From the NCBI GenBank assembly GCA_026874595.1, contig CM049313.1, positions 26,098,008 to 26,162,007 of the forward strand: a stretch of DNA of 64,000 nt, written 5' to 3'. Below, one piece after another: positions 20,481 through 31,239 of the stretch. The notes under the pieces were generated by a model. The model made no database searches, was not told the DNA's origin, and worked only from the letters and a program-made list of their open reading frames with translations. A program made the position numbers and the translations under genes. The stretch comes from Sipunculus nudus. Lineage: Eukaryota > Annelida > Sipuncula > Golfingiida > Sipunculidae. Positions within the stretch are counted from its first letter, which is position 1, and each line of letters begins with the position of its first letter.

Positions 20481-21081
20481 GACCCTGGTCTACCTGTTGG
20501 GTCCTACCGTCACCGGGCCTGTCAGCCTGATTAACACTATCCCGGGGAGGAGCATTAACAGCTTTCGTTTCCAAGTCTGGACAGCGATTTCGTAAGTGTC
20601 CATACTGTCTACATTTATAACATGGTCCAATTTGTCTTTGAAACCTTGGTCTGTTGATCTGTTGTCTAGAGGGCGCCATATTTGCAATACCCTGCCTAAC
20701 CGGCTCTACTAGACTGTAACTGTCTTGCTGTTGGGTCATGTTACTCATGATCTTTGATAACTGCTGCTGCTGTGCTTCTAACAGTTTGGTAAAAGTGACC
20801 TGGCCTTCCTTCAACATAGCAATTTCCTTTCTGAGCATACTATTCTCGGCCATTATGTCATTTTGTCCTGCATGAGTTTTCAGGTCATCTTTATCAGAAA
20901 AGAATTTAGCTTGTTCTCTTAATTGCAGAAATGTCATGTCTGGATCTTGTCTATTTTTGTCTTTTAAATACTGTCTTAGATGTTTACTTCTCACCTTCAT
21001 GGTAAATTTATCTTTTAAGACCTCATCCCTATCATGCACACATGCCGGATTTTTTTGCAATGACTCTATCTATAAGGCCCA
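20481..21081 (-). pseudogene. Gypsy gag C-terminal half with zinc knuckle
   Basis: MKVRSKHLRQYLKDKNRQDP is followed by a Gln-rich coiled-coil-like stretch (EAQQQQLSKIMSNMTQQQ). Then comes CYKCRQYGHLRNRC (C-x2-C-x4-H-x4-C, about 20590-20630), a nucleocapsid zinc knuckle that binds RNA. It joins the protease in the same frame. A frameshift in the A-run near 21055 and another near 21087 separate it from the gag N-terminus. Confidence 0.88.
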
Positions 21082-21537
21082 TTAAGCATGTGAAAAATCA
21101 AGGAGGGATTCCCTTTCCCATTGACCTCTAGAATAAAAAAGATCTAAGATTTCTGCGGCAGACAACTGCTCTCCATATTCTCGCCTCAAAATTTCAAAAA
21201 CCCTATCAGCCTCCAGTCTCCCTTGCCTAGGTGAATGCTTAACCTCGGTTCTCGAAGGCCCCTCTAAATAAGCGAGTAGAAACTGCACAGCATCCTCACC
21301 TTCCAGACGCTGAACCCTAAGAGCTGCCCGCGCATCTACTATCCAGTCCTCTAAACTATGAGGGAGTTCCCCATCAAAAACAGCTAATTTTCTGAGAGCC
21401 ACAAAAACATGGCCCACTTGTTGGCCCTGACCATTGGCAGCTTCAACTAGACCTCTCAACCGGTCAATTTCCCCTTGTAATCTAGCTAAATTATTCTGTT
21501 CGCCACCCTCACCCATAGTGAACAATGAAACAAGCAA
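21082..21537 (-). pseudogene. Gypsy gag N-terminal half
   Basis: Begins near MGEGGEQNNLARLQGEIDRL (a second ATG at ~21516 is the likelier start). It continues LAVFDGELPHSLEDWIVDAR, AVQFLLAYLEGPSRTEVKH and ILRREYGEQLSAAEILDLF, matching the retrotransposon gag core (F.G....sle.Wl, then L.g.A). It stops at 21082 after SLLDFSHA because of a one-base frameshift; the capsid core continues in another frame. Confidence 0.88.
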
Positions 21538-21983
21538 GCAATCAAGAAATTAAAACATTGGCTTACAATGAGCATACTATACGTGGTGCCTCCTACCTAT
21601 ACCACTGACACTAAAAACACAACTGGTACACAAACTGAACAATTGCCGACCCAACTGGTCAAATGTGAACACAATACTAGTGACCAATATGCTTATAATA
21701 CTGTTCTGTCACATTTAAGCACATGTCAAATATCAAACTAATTTCTGATATTCCCTTCTGGGTGATAATAGATGCAATCAGGACCACAGAGCAACTGCTT
21801 CATCTCCAACAATGTGAACTGTTATTCGGATACAGGGCCCCTCATACACAGCTATTGCCAGAAAATTCACAATAGCTCCTGGAACCAATTACAAAATTAC
21901 CACCACCAATGAGAAAATCAAATCATATAACAGCATCAGCAATATGAAACATCATATCAAAAGTCATGAGAGATATCATTATA
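21538..21983. other. Spacer between SGNH frame and gag
   Basis: About 450 bp of AT-rich internal gypsy sequence without a frame. It may have held a splice acceptor, internal promoter or leader for gag, since gag starts far from the 5' LTR; nothing specific can be shown. Confidence 0.5.
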
Positions 21984-22656
21984 TCAAAAATCACAAAGCC
22001 AGGTTTTCTTAAGTTTTTCTTGCAAAGAAATGACCTTTGACACCAAAAAGTCTCTCAATACTTTAATGCCGTTCCGGTTCAGATGAATTCCATCTCTTGC
22101 ATAGAGGGCACCTCGACCCTCTCTCTCAAATGGCCTGTAGGTACGCAGAAAGACACAACCGGTTTCTTTACAGAGTTTAGTCAACCCCTTGTTAACACGT
22201 ATGCGTTTTGATTCAAGTACCTGAGAGTCTTTCAGACGCGGAATTATTGCAGACACTGCTACAATTGTCTCAGTGCCAGTTATTCTCCGCACACAATGCA
22301 ACGGTTTCTTATAATCGGCGAGAATCTTATCGGCACTAGCCTTGCACAAATCGTTTGTACCAACATGTAATATCACAATTTTCAGTCCAGCCAATCTCAC
22401 CCTGCCAAGTCCTGCTTTCCAAGTTAGAGACCTGACCGTAGCCCCCCGAAAAGGCTTGAACAAGCACCTGGTTTGTCTGGTTAATATATTTACACAGACT
22501 GTCACTCACAATCGTGAAGTTTCCTTTTAATACCGCTGGCCAATAGTACGCACGATGCTTGTATGGACAAGCATAGCCAACATCGTTAATATGCTTCACA
22601 TCATACACATCTGATTTCGGGCAGATGATCCGGCTCCTCTCTAATCTCAACATCAC
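21984..22656 (-). pseudogene. SGNH/GDSL-type hydrolase frame inside the gypsy element
   Basis: Two overlapping frames (22656-22336 and 22505-21984) together carry the SGNH blocks. FTIVSDSLCKYIN has the nucleophile Ser (block I). Gly is in the SGGYG/RGATVRSLT region (block II). KIVILHVGTNDLCKA gives G-x-N-D (block III), and YARDGIHLNRNGIKVL gives D-x-x-H (block V). The frame switch falls in TTTTCGGGGGG near 22438-22450. The family includes esterases and lipases. CR1-type LINEs and some Ngaro elements are known to carry such domains; finding one between PBS and gag of a Ty3/gypsy element is unusual. All four blocks look intact despite the frameshift. Confidence 0.82.
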
Positions 22657-22710
22657 GGGTCAACCACCTTCTATCCCATATCACACTTGTGCTACATCCA
22701 ATCTTGACGT

Positions 22711-22728
22711 ACCCCACTTCTGGTACCA
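22711..22728 (-). other. Primer binding site, tRNA-Leu-like
   Basis: On the minus strand, 4 nt after the 5' LTR end, the sequence is TGGTACCAGAAGTGGGGT. This is close to the complement of an animal tRNA-Leu 3' end (expected TGGTGTCAGAAGTGGGAT). The match has three mismatches, two of them in the TGGT-CC portion, so the primer is probable rather than certain. Confidence 0.7.
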
Positions 22729-22732
22729 AAAC

Positions 22733-24025
22733 TGTAGGCCGAGATTTACTGAGTCAAGTACAACAACATAAGAGTGTTTAAGTTGACGGATGTATTGTGT
22801 AATGTTCTTGATAAACACTTGTCATATACAAAACGTATCGTAATCCAAGGGTATCGTAACACGGTATCATATGAAGTATGAAGACAAGAGAAGTAGAAAA
22901 GATGATGAAGAAGAAGGTGAAGAAGGTGGTTGACACCTACAATAGAAAACATATGTCTCAGATCTAACCTATTAAAATAGTATACATACAAATCCTGGGT
23001 ATTTAAAACAGATAAATCATAATCTTTTATGACAAAGAAAATTAAACTGTACTATTACTCAATACCAGATACTAATATTTATACTCAATGATCTCCAAGT
23101 AACAATGACTGCTCAAATATATATGTGTGTGTACTCATCAGCTTATGGGTATAGCCTACTTTAATAACTACACATAAAATAAACATACGCATACTATCTA
23201 ACATTAAACAAGCGCTTACAAATATGATCAAACTTTAACATTCAGGCACCTGTTATAGCACAAGTTATCAGCTCAATAATAATTAAAACGTTTCTGTATT
23301 TCAGCTTAGGCTGTAAACACTGAAGTTAGACCAACCTAATTAAAGTTTTACACCGACAGATACCAATTCCCAGTGCTAACACTATATTTACGTGACAAAA
23401 ACGATATTCCAATACAGATGTAGAAATCATGCATGTAAATAAATATTTTAAACCAACGTGGATATGATCCTAACGATCGGTTTAACAGATGCAAGTCTCT
23501 ACAGCTTTAATCAAGTGGACGTGAATTTACAGTTCTCTCTGTATAGATTAATGTCACAATATCTCGGACCTTTTACTGACAAATTTACACATTAATCACA
23601 CTATTTTCAGACATGCGCAGTACGCGATCTAATCTTGAATGAAGAAGGAGACCATTTTTAATAGTGAAACTTTCCAAAGCTTTACCCGGTAAATAAAGTA
23701 TCTAAAACTTAATGTCATGCAAAAAGAGTTATGGCAAACTAATCCTGGTATACCATATAAACATCTTACATACCGTATCCAGCCGTAATATCTGAAATCC
23801 TGGCACAAAACAATTAAATCTGTGTGACATCCAAAGTCGTGGCTTTCACCAAAAACAGCGAGAACGAGAAAGAGGCTGACTGAACAAGTGATCGCGTGAC
23901 GTCATATGCAAAAATGCAATGGGCAGCAGGAGAGCCCCTGAAATCAGAACCGATCACCTAAAGTTATAAACTCTCTTTTATTCCAACTTTTCGCAAATAC
24001 GTACAGCATCTCTAGCACTGCTACA
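22733..24025 (-). repeat. LTR (5' LTR of the gypsy element)
   Basis: 1293 bp; the same TGTAGGCCGAGATTTACT start and GCACTGCTACA end as the other LTR. Followed by GTAC (24026-24029), the right target copy. Promoter signals of the element would lie here on the minus strand; no clear TATA box was picked out. Confidence 0.95.
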
Positions 24026-25649
24026 GTACAGTAACTACTCACATTGCCCGGGAGAATACCTGATGTTGAATACAAACAGTGAATACAGGGTCAAAATGAG
24101 AAACAACTCACTGTCTTCAAACACATTATCAAACATGTGAAATGTTCAAGTACACGTATATTTTTAATTGGTAGCGCAGGAGTTGGTAAATCAGTTTTGC
24201 TCAGAGCTCTATCCAAGCCTTGCGTCGTCACTTATGTGGGACTGAAGATGAGAATTCATTAGACTGCAAGATACCGGTTACTGCACCTACAGGAAAGGCT
24301 GCTTAGAATGTTCAAGGATCCACGTTACATAACGCTTTTCGAACAGATCCAAATAAAGGGTTTGCTTACCAGAAATTGTCATCAGACACTGCACACACTG
24401 TGGACACAGCATAGACACCTTCCGATATTAATGATTGATGAAATAAGCATGGTAGGAAATCGCATGTTCAATTTTCTCAAATTTGCGTCTACAAAAAAAA
24501 ATAAAGGTAAGAAAGAACCATTTGGCGGCACCGATGTAATTGTCATTGGAGATCTCTTCCAACTGCAACCAGTAATGGAAAACTGGATTTTCAACTTGTC
24601 TGATATTTATGGACCTCTTGCACTCAACTTGTGGGTAGACATATTTCATATGTATGAACTTACTGAAATCATGCGGCAAAAAAAAAAATGATCTTGATTT
24701 TGCAGAACTTTTGAACAAGCGACGTGAAGGACAACACACAAATGTTGATATTGATACCCTTAAATCTTGTCTTGTCGACACTACCAACAGTTCATTTCCA
24801 TTACAAACTACACTTCTGTTTACGAACAATACTTCTGTGGACAATCATAATATGCAAATTTTCCAGTGTACAAACACAACTAAGGTAATGATAACTGCAG
24901 TTGACACAGTTATAACAGATGTCACAGATGATGTAAAGAAAGATGTTCTTTCTAGAATACCTGATAACCCATCAAAAACTGCAGGTTTGCTGAAAACACT
25001 TCAGATTGCTCTTGGTTTACCATATGATGTTCTTTCTAGAATGCCTGATAACCAATAAAAAATGCAGGTTTGCTGAAAAAAACTTTACTCGCTGTTGGTT
25101 TGCCGTATGATATCACCTGCAATATAGCAGTTCAAGATGGAATCACTAATGGTTGTTCTTGTATATTAAAGCACATACAATATATGCATAGTAAAACTGT
25201 ACCAAGTATTCTTTGGGTTCAGTGTGAAGATTCAAACATTGGTTCACACACCAAGGAAAATTATGCTGCCTTTTATACTCCAGGAATATCCAAAGAATGG
25301 ACACTACTTTTGTAACCAAGCGGAAATTCCATACATATAAAGGTAACTAGTTCTCAGTTTCCATTAAAAATCGGTAATGCAAAAACTATATGGAGGGAAC
25401 AAGGCAGCTCACTTGATCACGTGGCTGTTGATATGACAAGTTCCAGGCTGCTGAGGCATGTACATTATGTTGCTTTGAGTAGGGGGAAAAATGGGTGGCT
25501 TGTATGAATTAAATTTAGATGAAAACAAAATATCAACTGATCAACAGGTGACATGTGAAATGAACAGACTGCGGAATGATGCCACACTTTCTCTTAATTT
25601 CATACAACCTACATCTATATCAAATCGCCAGGGGAGAGGACATCCATGA
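24026..25649 (+). pseudogene. Helitron PIF1-type helicase
   Basis: Frames in sequence show FLIGSAGVGKSVLLRALSKP (Walker A, about 24165-24220), LPILMIDEISMVGNRMFNF (Walker B), DVIVIGDLFQLQPV (motif III) and MYELTEIMRQKKND. Near 25440-25500 is RHVHYVALSRGKNGW (motif VI), then LDENKISTDQQVTCEMNRLR at the C-terminus. All belong to the PIF1/RecD-like SF1 helicases of Helitrons, which drive 5'-3' unwinding. Frameshifts occur near 24230, 24300, 24690 (poly-A run), 25060 and 25320. An ~85-bp internal tandem duplication is at 24941-25110. Confidence 0.92.
24941..25110 (+). repeat. Tandem duplication inside the Helitron helicase
   Basis: GATGTTCTTTCTAGAAT-CCTGATAACC...CTGCAGGTTTGCTGAAAA is repeated with a period of ~86-87 bp. 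The peptide VLSRIPDNPSKTAGLLKT and GLPYD therefore appear twice. Related helicases normally have this stretch once. Confidence 0.8.
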
Positions 25650-25845
25650 CTATCTGTGCCCTGCCACCTGTCGGTCAGCATATGCACTGGCAAAAATTAT
25701 CCAATCTCAAGCCAGTGAAGTAGGTTTACTCCCTGCTTCTGCAGTTACTATTGTGAGGGTCACCCAGTTGAACCTATCCCTTGGACCTGGACAGAAGAAG
25801 GGATGTGTCATGCACACCATCTTCTATCCACTGGAGCAGCCTAAG
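25632..25845 (+). CDS. Candidate exon of an unrecognised protein
   Basis: I do not recognise the product. The frame reads RGEDIHDYLCPATCRSAYAL, then SQASEVGLLPASAVTIVRVT and GPGQKKGCVMHTIFYPLEQP. It is bounded by an acceptor (CGCCAG ending 25631) and a donor (CTAAG|GTGTGT at 25846) and remains open for 71 codons, ending on a codon boundary. Composition looks like a real globular protein and is unlike the surrounding AT-rich DNA. It overlaps by a few bases the degraded C-terminus of the Helitron helicase in another frame, so it may be host DNA just outside the Helitron end or a captured fragment. Confidence 0.35.
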
Positions 25846-25849
25846 GTGT

Positions 25850-26580
25850 GTTAATTTAATTTCAAACACATCTTATAAATACATCCTTTTGCAATTCTGA
25901 CACTTGTGCAAGTGTACATAAAATTTCATTTGACCAATATACCCTTGTTGTGTTTTTTTTTTTAAATTCATCTAAGTACTCTTGCCCAATCAGTTTAATT
26001 AATCATATTGACAGACTACAAAGTCATTGTGATCTCACCCCTGCGAGGTACTGGACAAAAACATGATATTCATCACCAACACTCAGACACAGCGAAATTC
26101 AAAACCGTTAGACCTATAACCTTCTGACAGTACATCTTAGGACATTCTGAGTAAACAATATTTCACTGGACACTTTCTGAAGAAAGCTTCAAGTTTAATT
26201 TTATTATTTGATGATGGAGAGAAACTGTCCAGAACCCTTAGTTGTTTGGTGTCCAGAGAAATATTGCTAACATGAACAAGAGTTTTCAATGTGCGTCTTT
26301 GTCTTTCACAGATACCAAATAAATGAAACCTATACGTTGTGCAATTTGACGCATATCCGAGCACCAAGCCCAGGAACTGTTCGAATAGTTCCCTAAAGGT
26401 GGTAACACTGATTTTTATTATTTATGTCATGACACCAACAACAGCCTGTTGGCATATGCGATTGTTCAACTGGCAGAACATCTTTTGCTCTGGATTTGTC
26501 TCAAGTTCAGTCATTTTTTTCATGTTGTTGTTCTTTTAGCTTAGCAGACTGTACGTCATTTGCCTAGGCAAATATCCTTA
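25850..26580. other. No gene recognised
   Basis: AT-rich sequence. A minus-strand frame at 26137-26367 (VSNISLDTKQLRVLDSFSPS) is not recognisable and lacks convincing splice sites. Confidence 0.45.
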
Positions 26581-26584
26581 AAAA

Positions 26585-27330
26585 CAAAAAATTAGGTCAC
26601 TGTGATTTATATTCTACCGGCTATAGGAACAAACAAAATGACTTGTGCACCCTGAATGTCAGATTGGCATTTATAGTATCTAATAGGCCCGAATCCTCTA
26701 ACGCAACGTAGGAGCTTCTTGAAATATCTTCAAGCAAATCTAAAGTTAATTCATCTTGACATATATTCTGCAAGCTACAGGGCTAAAAGATGATCTTGAA
26801 CACCCAGACAGTCTGATTGGGTTCAAATGGTGTCCGTAAACCCTAGAATATTTTAACGTAACATCCAGGGAAATTCTGGGCAAATCTCCTTTGAAACCTG
26901 AAATTAGGTTCTTAGAGCATTCTAATATAACATCCAGAGAGGTCTTTGGAAGTTTTTGTCGAATCCCTAAACTAGATCACTGTAATCTTAATGCTGTGAG
27001 CTAAAGGAAAAACACGAATTTACACTGACAGTCAGATTGGTACAAATCATTACAGTTTGACCTAGAATCTTCTCACATAAAATGTTAGGTCCACCCTAAA
27101 TCTTCATCAACAATTGAAACTGGGTCATGGTGATGTATATTTTGTGAGCTACAAGCAGCAAATCTAATTTTGAGCAACAAGAAAGTCAGACAGGGCATCA
27201 GTCTTAAATGTTTGTTATAAAAAAATGTCTTAGCTAAAGTAAAGGGAGATCATTTAAATGTCTCCTTGGACCTAAAGTCGATGGGACCTATGTTCTTCAA
27301 GACTTGTGAAAGAACTTGATTTGAGCACAC
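26585..27330. repeat. Imperfect ~150-230 bp repeats (CAGTCAGATTGGTNCAAAT family)
   Basis: Recurrent phrases GTCACTGTGATTTATATTCT, GAGCTACA and CAGNCTGATTGG occur near 26596/26660, 26800, 26975/27040 and 27125/27190. The pattern looks like an old tandem array, too diverged to set units. Confidence 0.5.
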
Positions 27331-27359
27331 AATATGTTAGATGTACATGAATTTTAGCA

Positions 27360-28150
27360 GTTATCAAATAATTTCAAGATTCCCAGACATTGAAAACATA
27401 CGCAAAGAAACCAAACTTAATCCCCAACCTTAATTCCTTGACTTGTCAGACATGACTCAATTGTTTAAAAGCCATATTTGCAGCCATATTGAATATCACC
27501 ATAACCAAATACGGTATTGTCTTGGAGTTGGTTTCAGTAAATTCTTTGACCCTGCCAACAGGGGCAAAGATACCAAAATCTACCCCTACCTCTATTCCAT
27601 GGAGTGTCATACATGTTCAAGTTTACAATGGCCATATTGACAGCCATATTAAATATCCCAAGAATCAAAAACAGTATGGTCTTGGAGATAATTTAAATAG
27701 TCTCCTGGGCCCCGAAAAGCATAGACGATAACACCAAAATCAATCCCCTACTTTGATTCCTTGGCTTGTCATTTGCGATTCAATGGTAAAGCAGCCATAT
27801 TGCCAGCCACATAGAATATCATCGTAACCAAGTACGGTACTGTCTTGGAAATGTTTTCAATAGATTTCTTGATCCTGAAAACATAGGCAAAGACACCAAA
27901 ATCATTCCCCTACGTGAATTACTTTTTGAGTGATGTATGATTTTATGGTACGGCGGCCATATTGACAGCCATATTGAATATCACCGAAACTAAATACGGT
28001 ATTGTCTTGGAAATGGTTTCAATAGATTCCTTGATCCTGAAAACATAGGCAAAGACACCGAAATCATTCCCCTACCTCAATTACTTTTCGAGTTATATAT
28101 GATCAATGGTTCGGCGGCCATCTTGGACGCCATCTTGAATTTCACCCTTT
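27360..28150. repeat. Tandem array of ~162-bp units
   Basis: About five diverged copies. The phrase GTATTGTCTTGGAGATGGTTT recurs near 27513, 27673, 27837 and 27999 (spacings ~160-164 bp), with GCCATATTGACAGCCATATT and AAAACATAGGCAAAGACACC in each unit. A ~160-bp core unit is what bivalve pearl elements and the biv160-type satellites have; the relation here is by size and context, not by shown homology. Confidence 0.75.
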
Positions 28151-28620
28151 CTGCCCGCGATCCAGGATGTCTCCCAAGTTTTTTTTACTCCTCTAAAGGT
28201 GTCCTACCTGGATGGGAAGTCAAAATTAGGGGACATATGATTGCACACAGGACTCCCCTCAGCCCCAGGACTAATAAGAGGGGGGTTGGACATTTAGATC
28301 AAGCTGAAGCCACTTAAGAGCTGACTGGCTGCAGAGTGAAAATTGGCCCGGAAGGTCAACAAGAGGACATATAGAAGGGTTTCACTATAGCCTAGGTATG
28401 ATAGAGTCTCATAAAAAAATTAGATAAAATTAGAATTTTATTGTAAATTCCTTTCAAGGAAGCTGGAACCATTACGTGTTCAACATGAAAATTACATCAA
28501 CAGTGCTTCCAGGGAAAAATATGTGCTTTGGCCAAAATTTAAGGCATTGATTTTATATTTATGCGAATCACTTAAAAAAATTGTAATATTCAGATCTAAT
28601 TTTCAGTATACAATTGAATC
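28151..28620. other. No gene recognised
   Basis: Moderately GC-rich around 28150-28320, with no clear frame or splice pattern; AT-rich after that. Confidence 0.4.
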
Positions 28621-28635
28621 TTGATTAAATGAAGT

Positions 28636-28771
28636 CAGTGGCGTCAAAATATCTTCAAGGGTGGGGGGATGACTCGCAATGGTGGGGGGGGGGGGGGGGG
28701 GCGGGATGACAGGCGTGGAGGGTAGTTAAAATTGGGATAAAGCAGACATGTTTATACATATATATATATAT

Positions 28772-28819
<48 letters not shown>

Positions 28820-29114
28820 TGCATTTTATTGTCCGTGTGACATATCAGATATATATATCATTTTAGTATAAGGTTTTTAAAAATAAGGTATATGTTAATT
28901 TTAAACCATTTAGATATTAATATTTCATAGAAAACTTATAAATGGAACCAAAGTCTATAATTCTGTTTATTTATATATTTCATTTGAAATAAATAAATAT
29001 TATTCTCTGAAAAAGTGGGGGGGGGGGGGATGATTACATTGACCATCCCCCCCTTGCCAAAAAGTGGGGGGGGGGGGATATATACCCCCCATCCCCCCTT
29101 TATTGACGCCCCTG
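28636..29114. mobile_element. hAT-type MITE with 8-bp target duplication
   Basis: Starts CAGTGGCGTCAAAA and ends TTATTGACGCCCCTG (inverted repeat CAGNGGCGTCAA). It is flanked by AATGAAGT at 28628-28635 and 29115-29122. The CAGNG terminus and 8-bp duplication are diagnostic of hAT. Inside are long G-runs (28682-28701, 29015-29030, 29063-29078) and a (TA)n tract; it has no coding sequence, so it would need a transposase from elsewhere. Confidence 0.92.
28756..28822. repeat. (TA)n microsatellite
   Basis: Long alternating TA/CATATATA stretch within the hAT-type MITE. Confidence 0.9.
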
Positions 29115-29122
29115 AATGAAGT

Positions 29123-30130
29123 CATATCCTTGAAAACAGGTTTCTAGCTTCAGCAATTATTATGCTGAGTAAATATATTCCCTGATTTTTAAAAGGTGCA
29201 TTTTGTTCGGGCCCATAACTTCAACAAATTACGCAATATTGACCTAATTTTTGGTATGTACATAGGAAATGTATGGAAGAATATGCATACTAAATATGAT
29301 ATACTACACCAGAACAGTAGTTGATATTAGGCAGACTTGAAGTGTAACAATCGTTTTTGTAATAGAAAACGGGAGGTTTTTCCTTAATATCTTGAAGGAA
29401 CGAAGTTCCTAGTGACCAATTGCCGATATGGTAGGATTTATAGTCAACTGAGCTCAAAATGCAATCAATGCATTAATTATCAAGATACTGGAGGTTTTGT
29501 ATCACATTTTTAATTGTCCTGGGCGGTACTAACGAGCCCAAAAGCTCAGGGGATATATGTGACAGTACCCAAATTTCAGGTTTTTTCCTCTCTAGGGCTG
29601 CCAGCGGGGCAGGAAAAAGTCAGGGAACAAATTATTTTTTGAAGGTCAGGGAATTTCATAAAAAGTCGGGTAATCTTGTGATTATTAGGGGAGTACGGGA
29701 ATTTTGAATGGCTTTGGCGTTCACAGTTGATTATCAGGTTGAAAGGATTTGGCATTTCTTGCGAAGTGGTAGTATGTTTGCAAACTTAATGTTTCCTTTT
29801 AAATTTGTATAAACGTCTAGGTTAATGGTACAGAGCATGGATACACAACATAAACTGTCTATATTACAAGTAGCATTAACAGTCTGAAAAAGGACTTGTG
29901 GCTCAAGATATCAAGTGATTATTTTGTATGTAATGTATTCTTAAAGCCCACTTCATGTGCCAGTTAATTTTATCATTTGCCCCAGTGTCCTTTACGATGC
30001 ACAGTTTCTGGTCAACACCATCTATAAACATTTTCATTTAGAAACCAAAATTTGGTGAACATATAACATTCAGTATTTAGGAGTGCACTTACAATTTGGT
30101 GCACTTGAAAAAAAAAGGAAAATATTACCA
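29123..30130. other. No gene; fragments of dispersed repeats
   Basis: At 29516-29582 lies a fragment of the family also seen at 13.7, 14.4, 42.2 and 63.9 kb (CCTGGGCGGTACTAACGAGCCC, then AATTTCAGGTTTT). The remainder is AT-rich with no supported gene. Confidence 0.5.
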
Positions 30131-30179
30131 ATCGCCCCCCCCCCCCACCTGCTTATGAAGAAAAAATTTGCTAACTTGT

Positions 30180-30530
30180 CTAAATGGCAGAAACTGCAGG
30201 TATAAAATGGCATTCGTCTCGACCCTCTGTCGTTTCTTTGATCGGGTTCGGCTCTCGATTGGCATGGCTGGGTCTCCGCTGCTAAGATCGGCGGAGGGAA
30301 TGTATGCTGATTTTGCCTTTGTGGCGGTGGCTGTTGTGGCTTTCCTGAAAAGTCACCGGTGCGGGTAAAACGGTGGCGGTCTCTCGCAACTTCCTGCTTT
30401 GCTTGGTGGCATCACGTCTATTGGCTCTCAAAATTATGCTTAAGGGGCGCAAAGGGCTGGATTCTTGACCACAGCAACCTGTAGCTGCTCGACAAAGCGA
30501 AAAACATCTTCACTCAGCCCCCCCCCCATC
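30180..30530. other. GC-rich island of unknown nature
   Basis: Markedly more GC- and CpG-rich than its surroundings (for example CGGCTCTCGATTGGCATGGC). Both strands have open stretches (minus-strand PVTFQESHNSHRHKGKIS) but no recognisable domain. It could be part of a transposon leader, a promoter or a decayed exon. Confidence 0.3.
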
Positions 30531-30889
30531 ATATTATCAGATGCTCTATCAAATATGCCTGCCCTTATCAACTATCACATCCAGCTTACTAAGGTTTTCA
30601 TAGCATTTATCACTACTTGCAGATAGGCAGAACTTTGAAAATTTCTTTTCCCCTGTCATTAGCTTTTTGCTAACATATCCTTCATATTTTTATAATGAAT
30701 AACAGGATCTGATCTACGATCTTTGTGTTCCATATTTTTTTCTAGTAAAGTTTTTGTTTTGAGTTGACTCTAAAATGATATATTTAAGACCTAATATGAA
30801 AGTATATCCTGTAAGTTTATCCTTGATAACGAACTGAAAGTCAGCAAATGTTTATAGAGATGGCTGCTCGCAACCCTGCTCCTCTCTTT

Positions 30890-30922
<33 letters not shown>

Positions 30923-30925
30923 TAC
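30890..30925. repeat. (CA)n(TA)n microsatellite
   Basis: CACACACA run passing directly into TATATATA. The same transition is at 44030-44058. Confidence 0.9.
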
Positions 30926-31239
30926 AGTCAATGTGTCAAATCAGTCAATAAGAGCAATTTGGTGTGGAATGGGGAGGACAGTACATCTACCCTCAACTTT
31001 TCCAACCATAGTGGACGTGCCATATTAGTACCCCCCCACATATTAACAAATAAAAGATGTTATTTTGCTATTAAAAATATGCTCCTATTCCAATCCGTAA
31101 ATTATGAATTATTTAAAACAGTATTGATATTTTCCGCATGCAAATGTTAACAAAGTGTTATCTGTCAGAAATAATAAATCTTAAAACGATGATTGATAAT
31201 CTGGCATGATTCACTAATTTCCATGACATTGTGTAACCC

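Larger units (their letters stand above)
14953..24025 (-). mobile_element. Ty3/gypsy LTR retrotransposon carrying an extra SGNH-hydrolase frame
   Basis: About 9.07 kb with two long LTRs (14953-16242 and 22733-24025), each TGTAG...CTACA, flanked by GTAC on both sides as a 4-bp target duplication. Read on the minus strand the order is 5' LTR, primer binding site, SGNH hydrolase, gag, protease, RT, RNase H, integrase, polypurine tract, 3' LTR. PR-RT-RH-IN order marks Ty3/gypsy. Every frame except the integrase core has at least one frameshift, so the copy is defective. It inserted into the Helitron between Rep and helicase. Confidence 0.95.
3990..25649 (+). mobile_element. Decayed autonomous Helitron, interrupted by three younger elements
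   Basis: Segments of one Helitron polyprotein occur in order on the plus strand. They are a cysteine-protease-like domain (3990-4145 and 9427-9830), a basic repeat region (9960-10693), a conserved pre-Rep region (about 11070-12025), Rep (about 12060-13330), a linker (14631-14952) and a PIF1-type helicase (24026-25649). Rep nicks and joins DNA, and PIF1 helicase unwinds it during rolling-circle transposition. Stops and frameshifts occur in every segment, so it is dead. A Ngaro-like element, a pearl-like element and a Ty3/gypsy element separate the segments. The outer termini (5'-TC, 3'-CTRR hairpin, or Helentron-type ends) were not identified, so the limits given are those of recognisable coding sequence. 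Confidence 0.85.
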
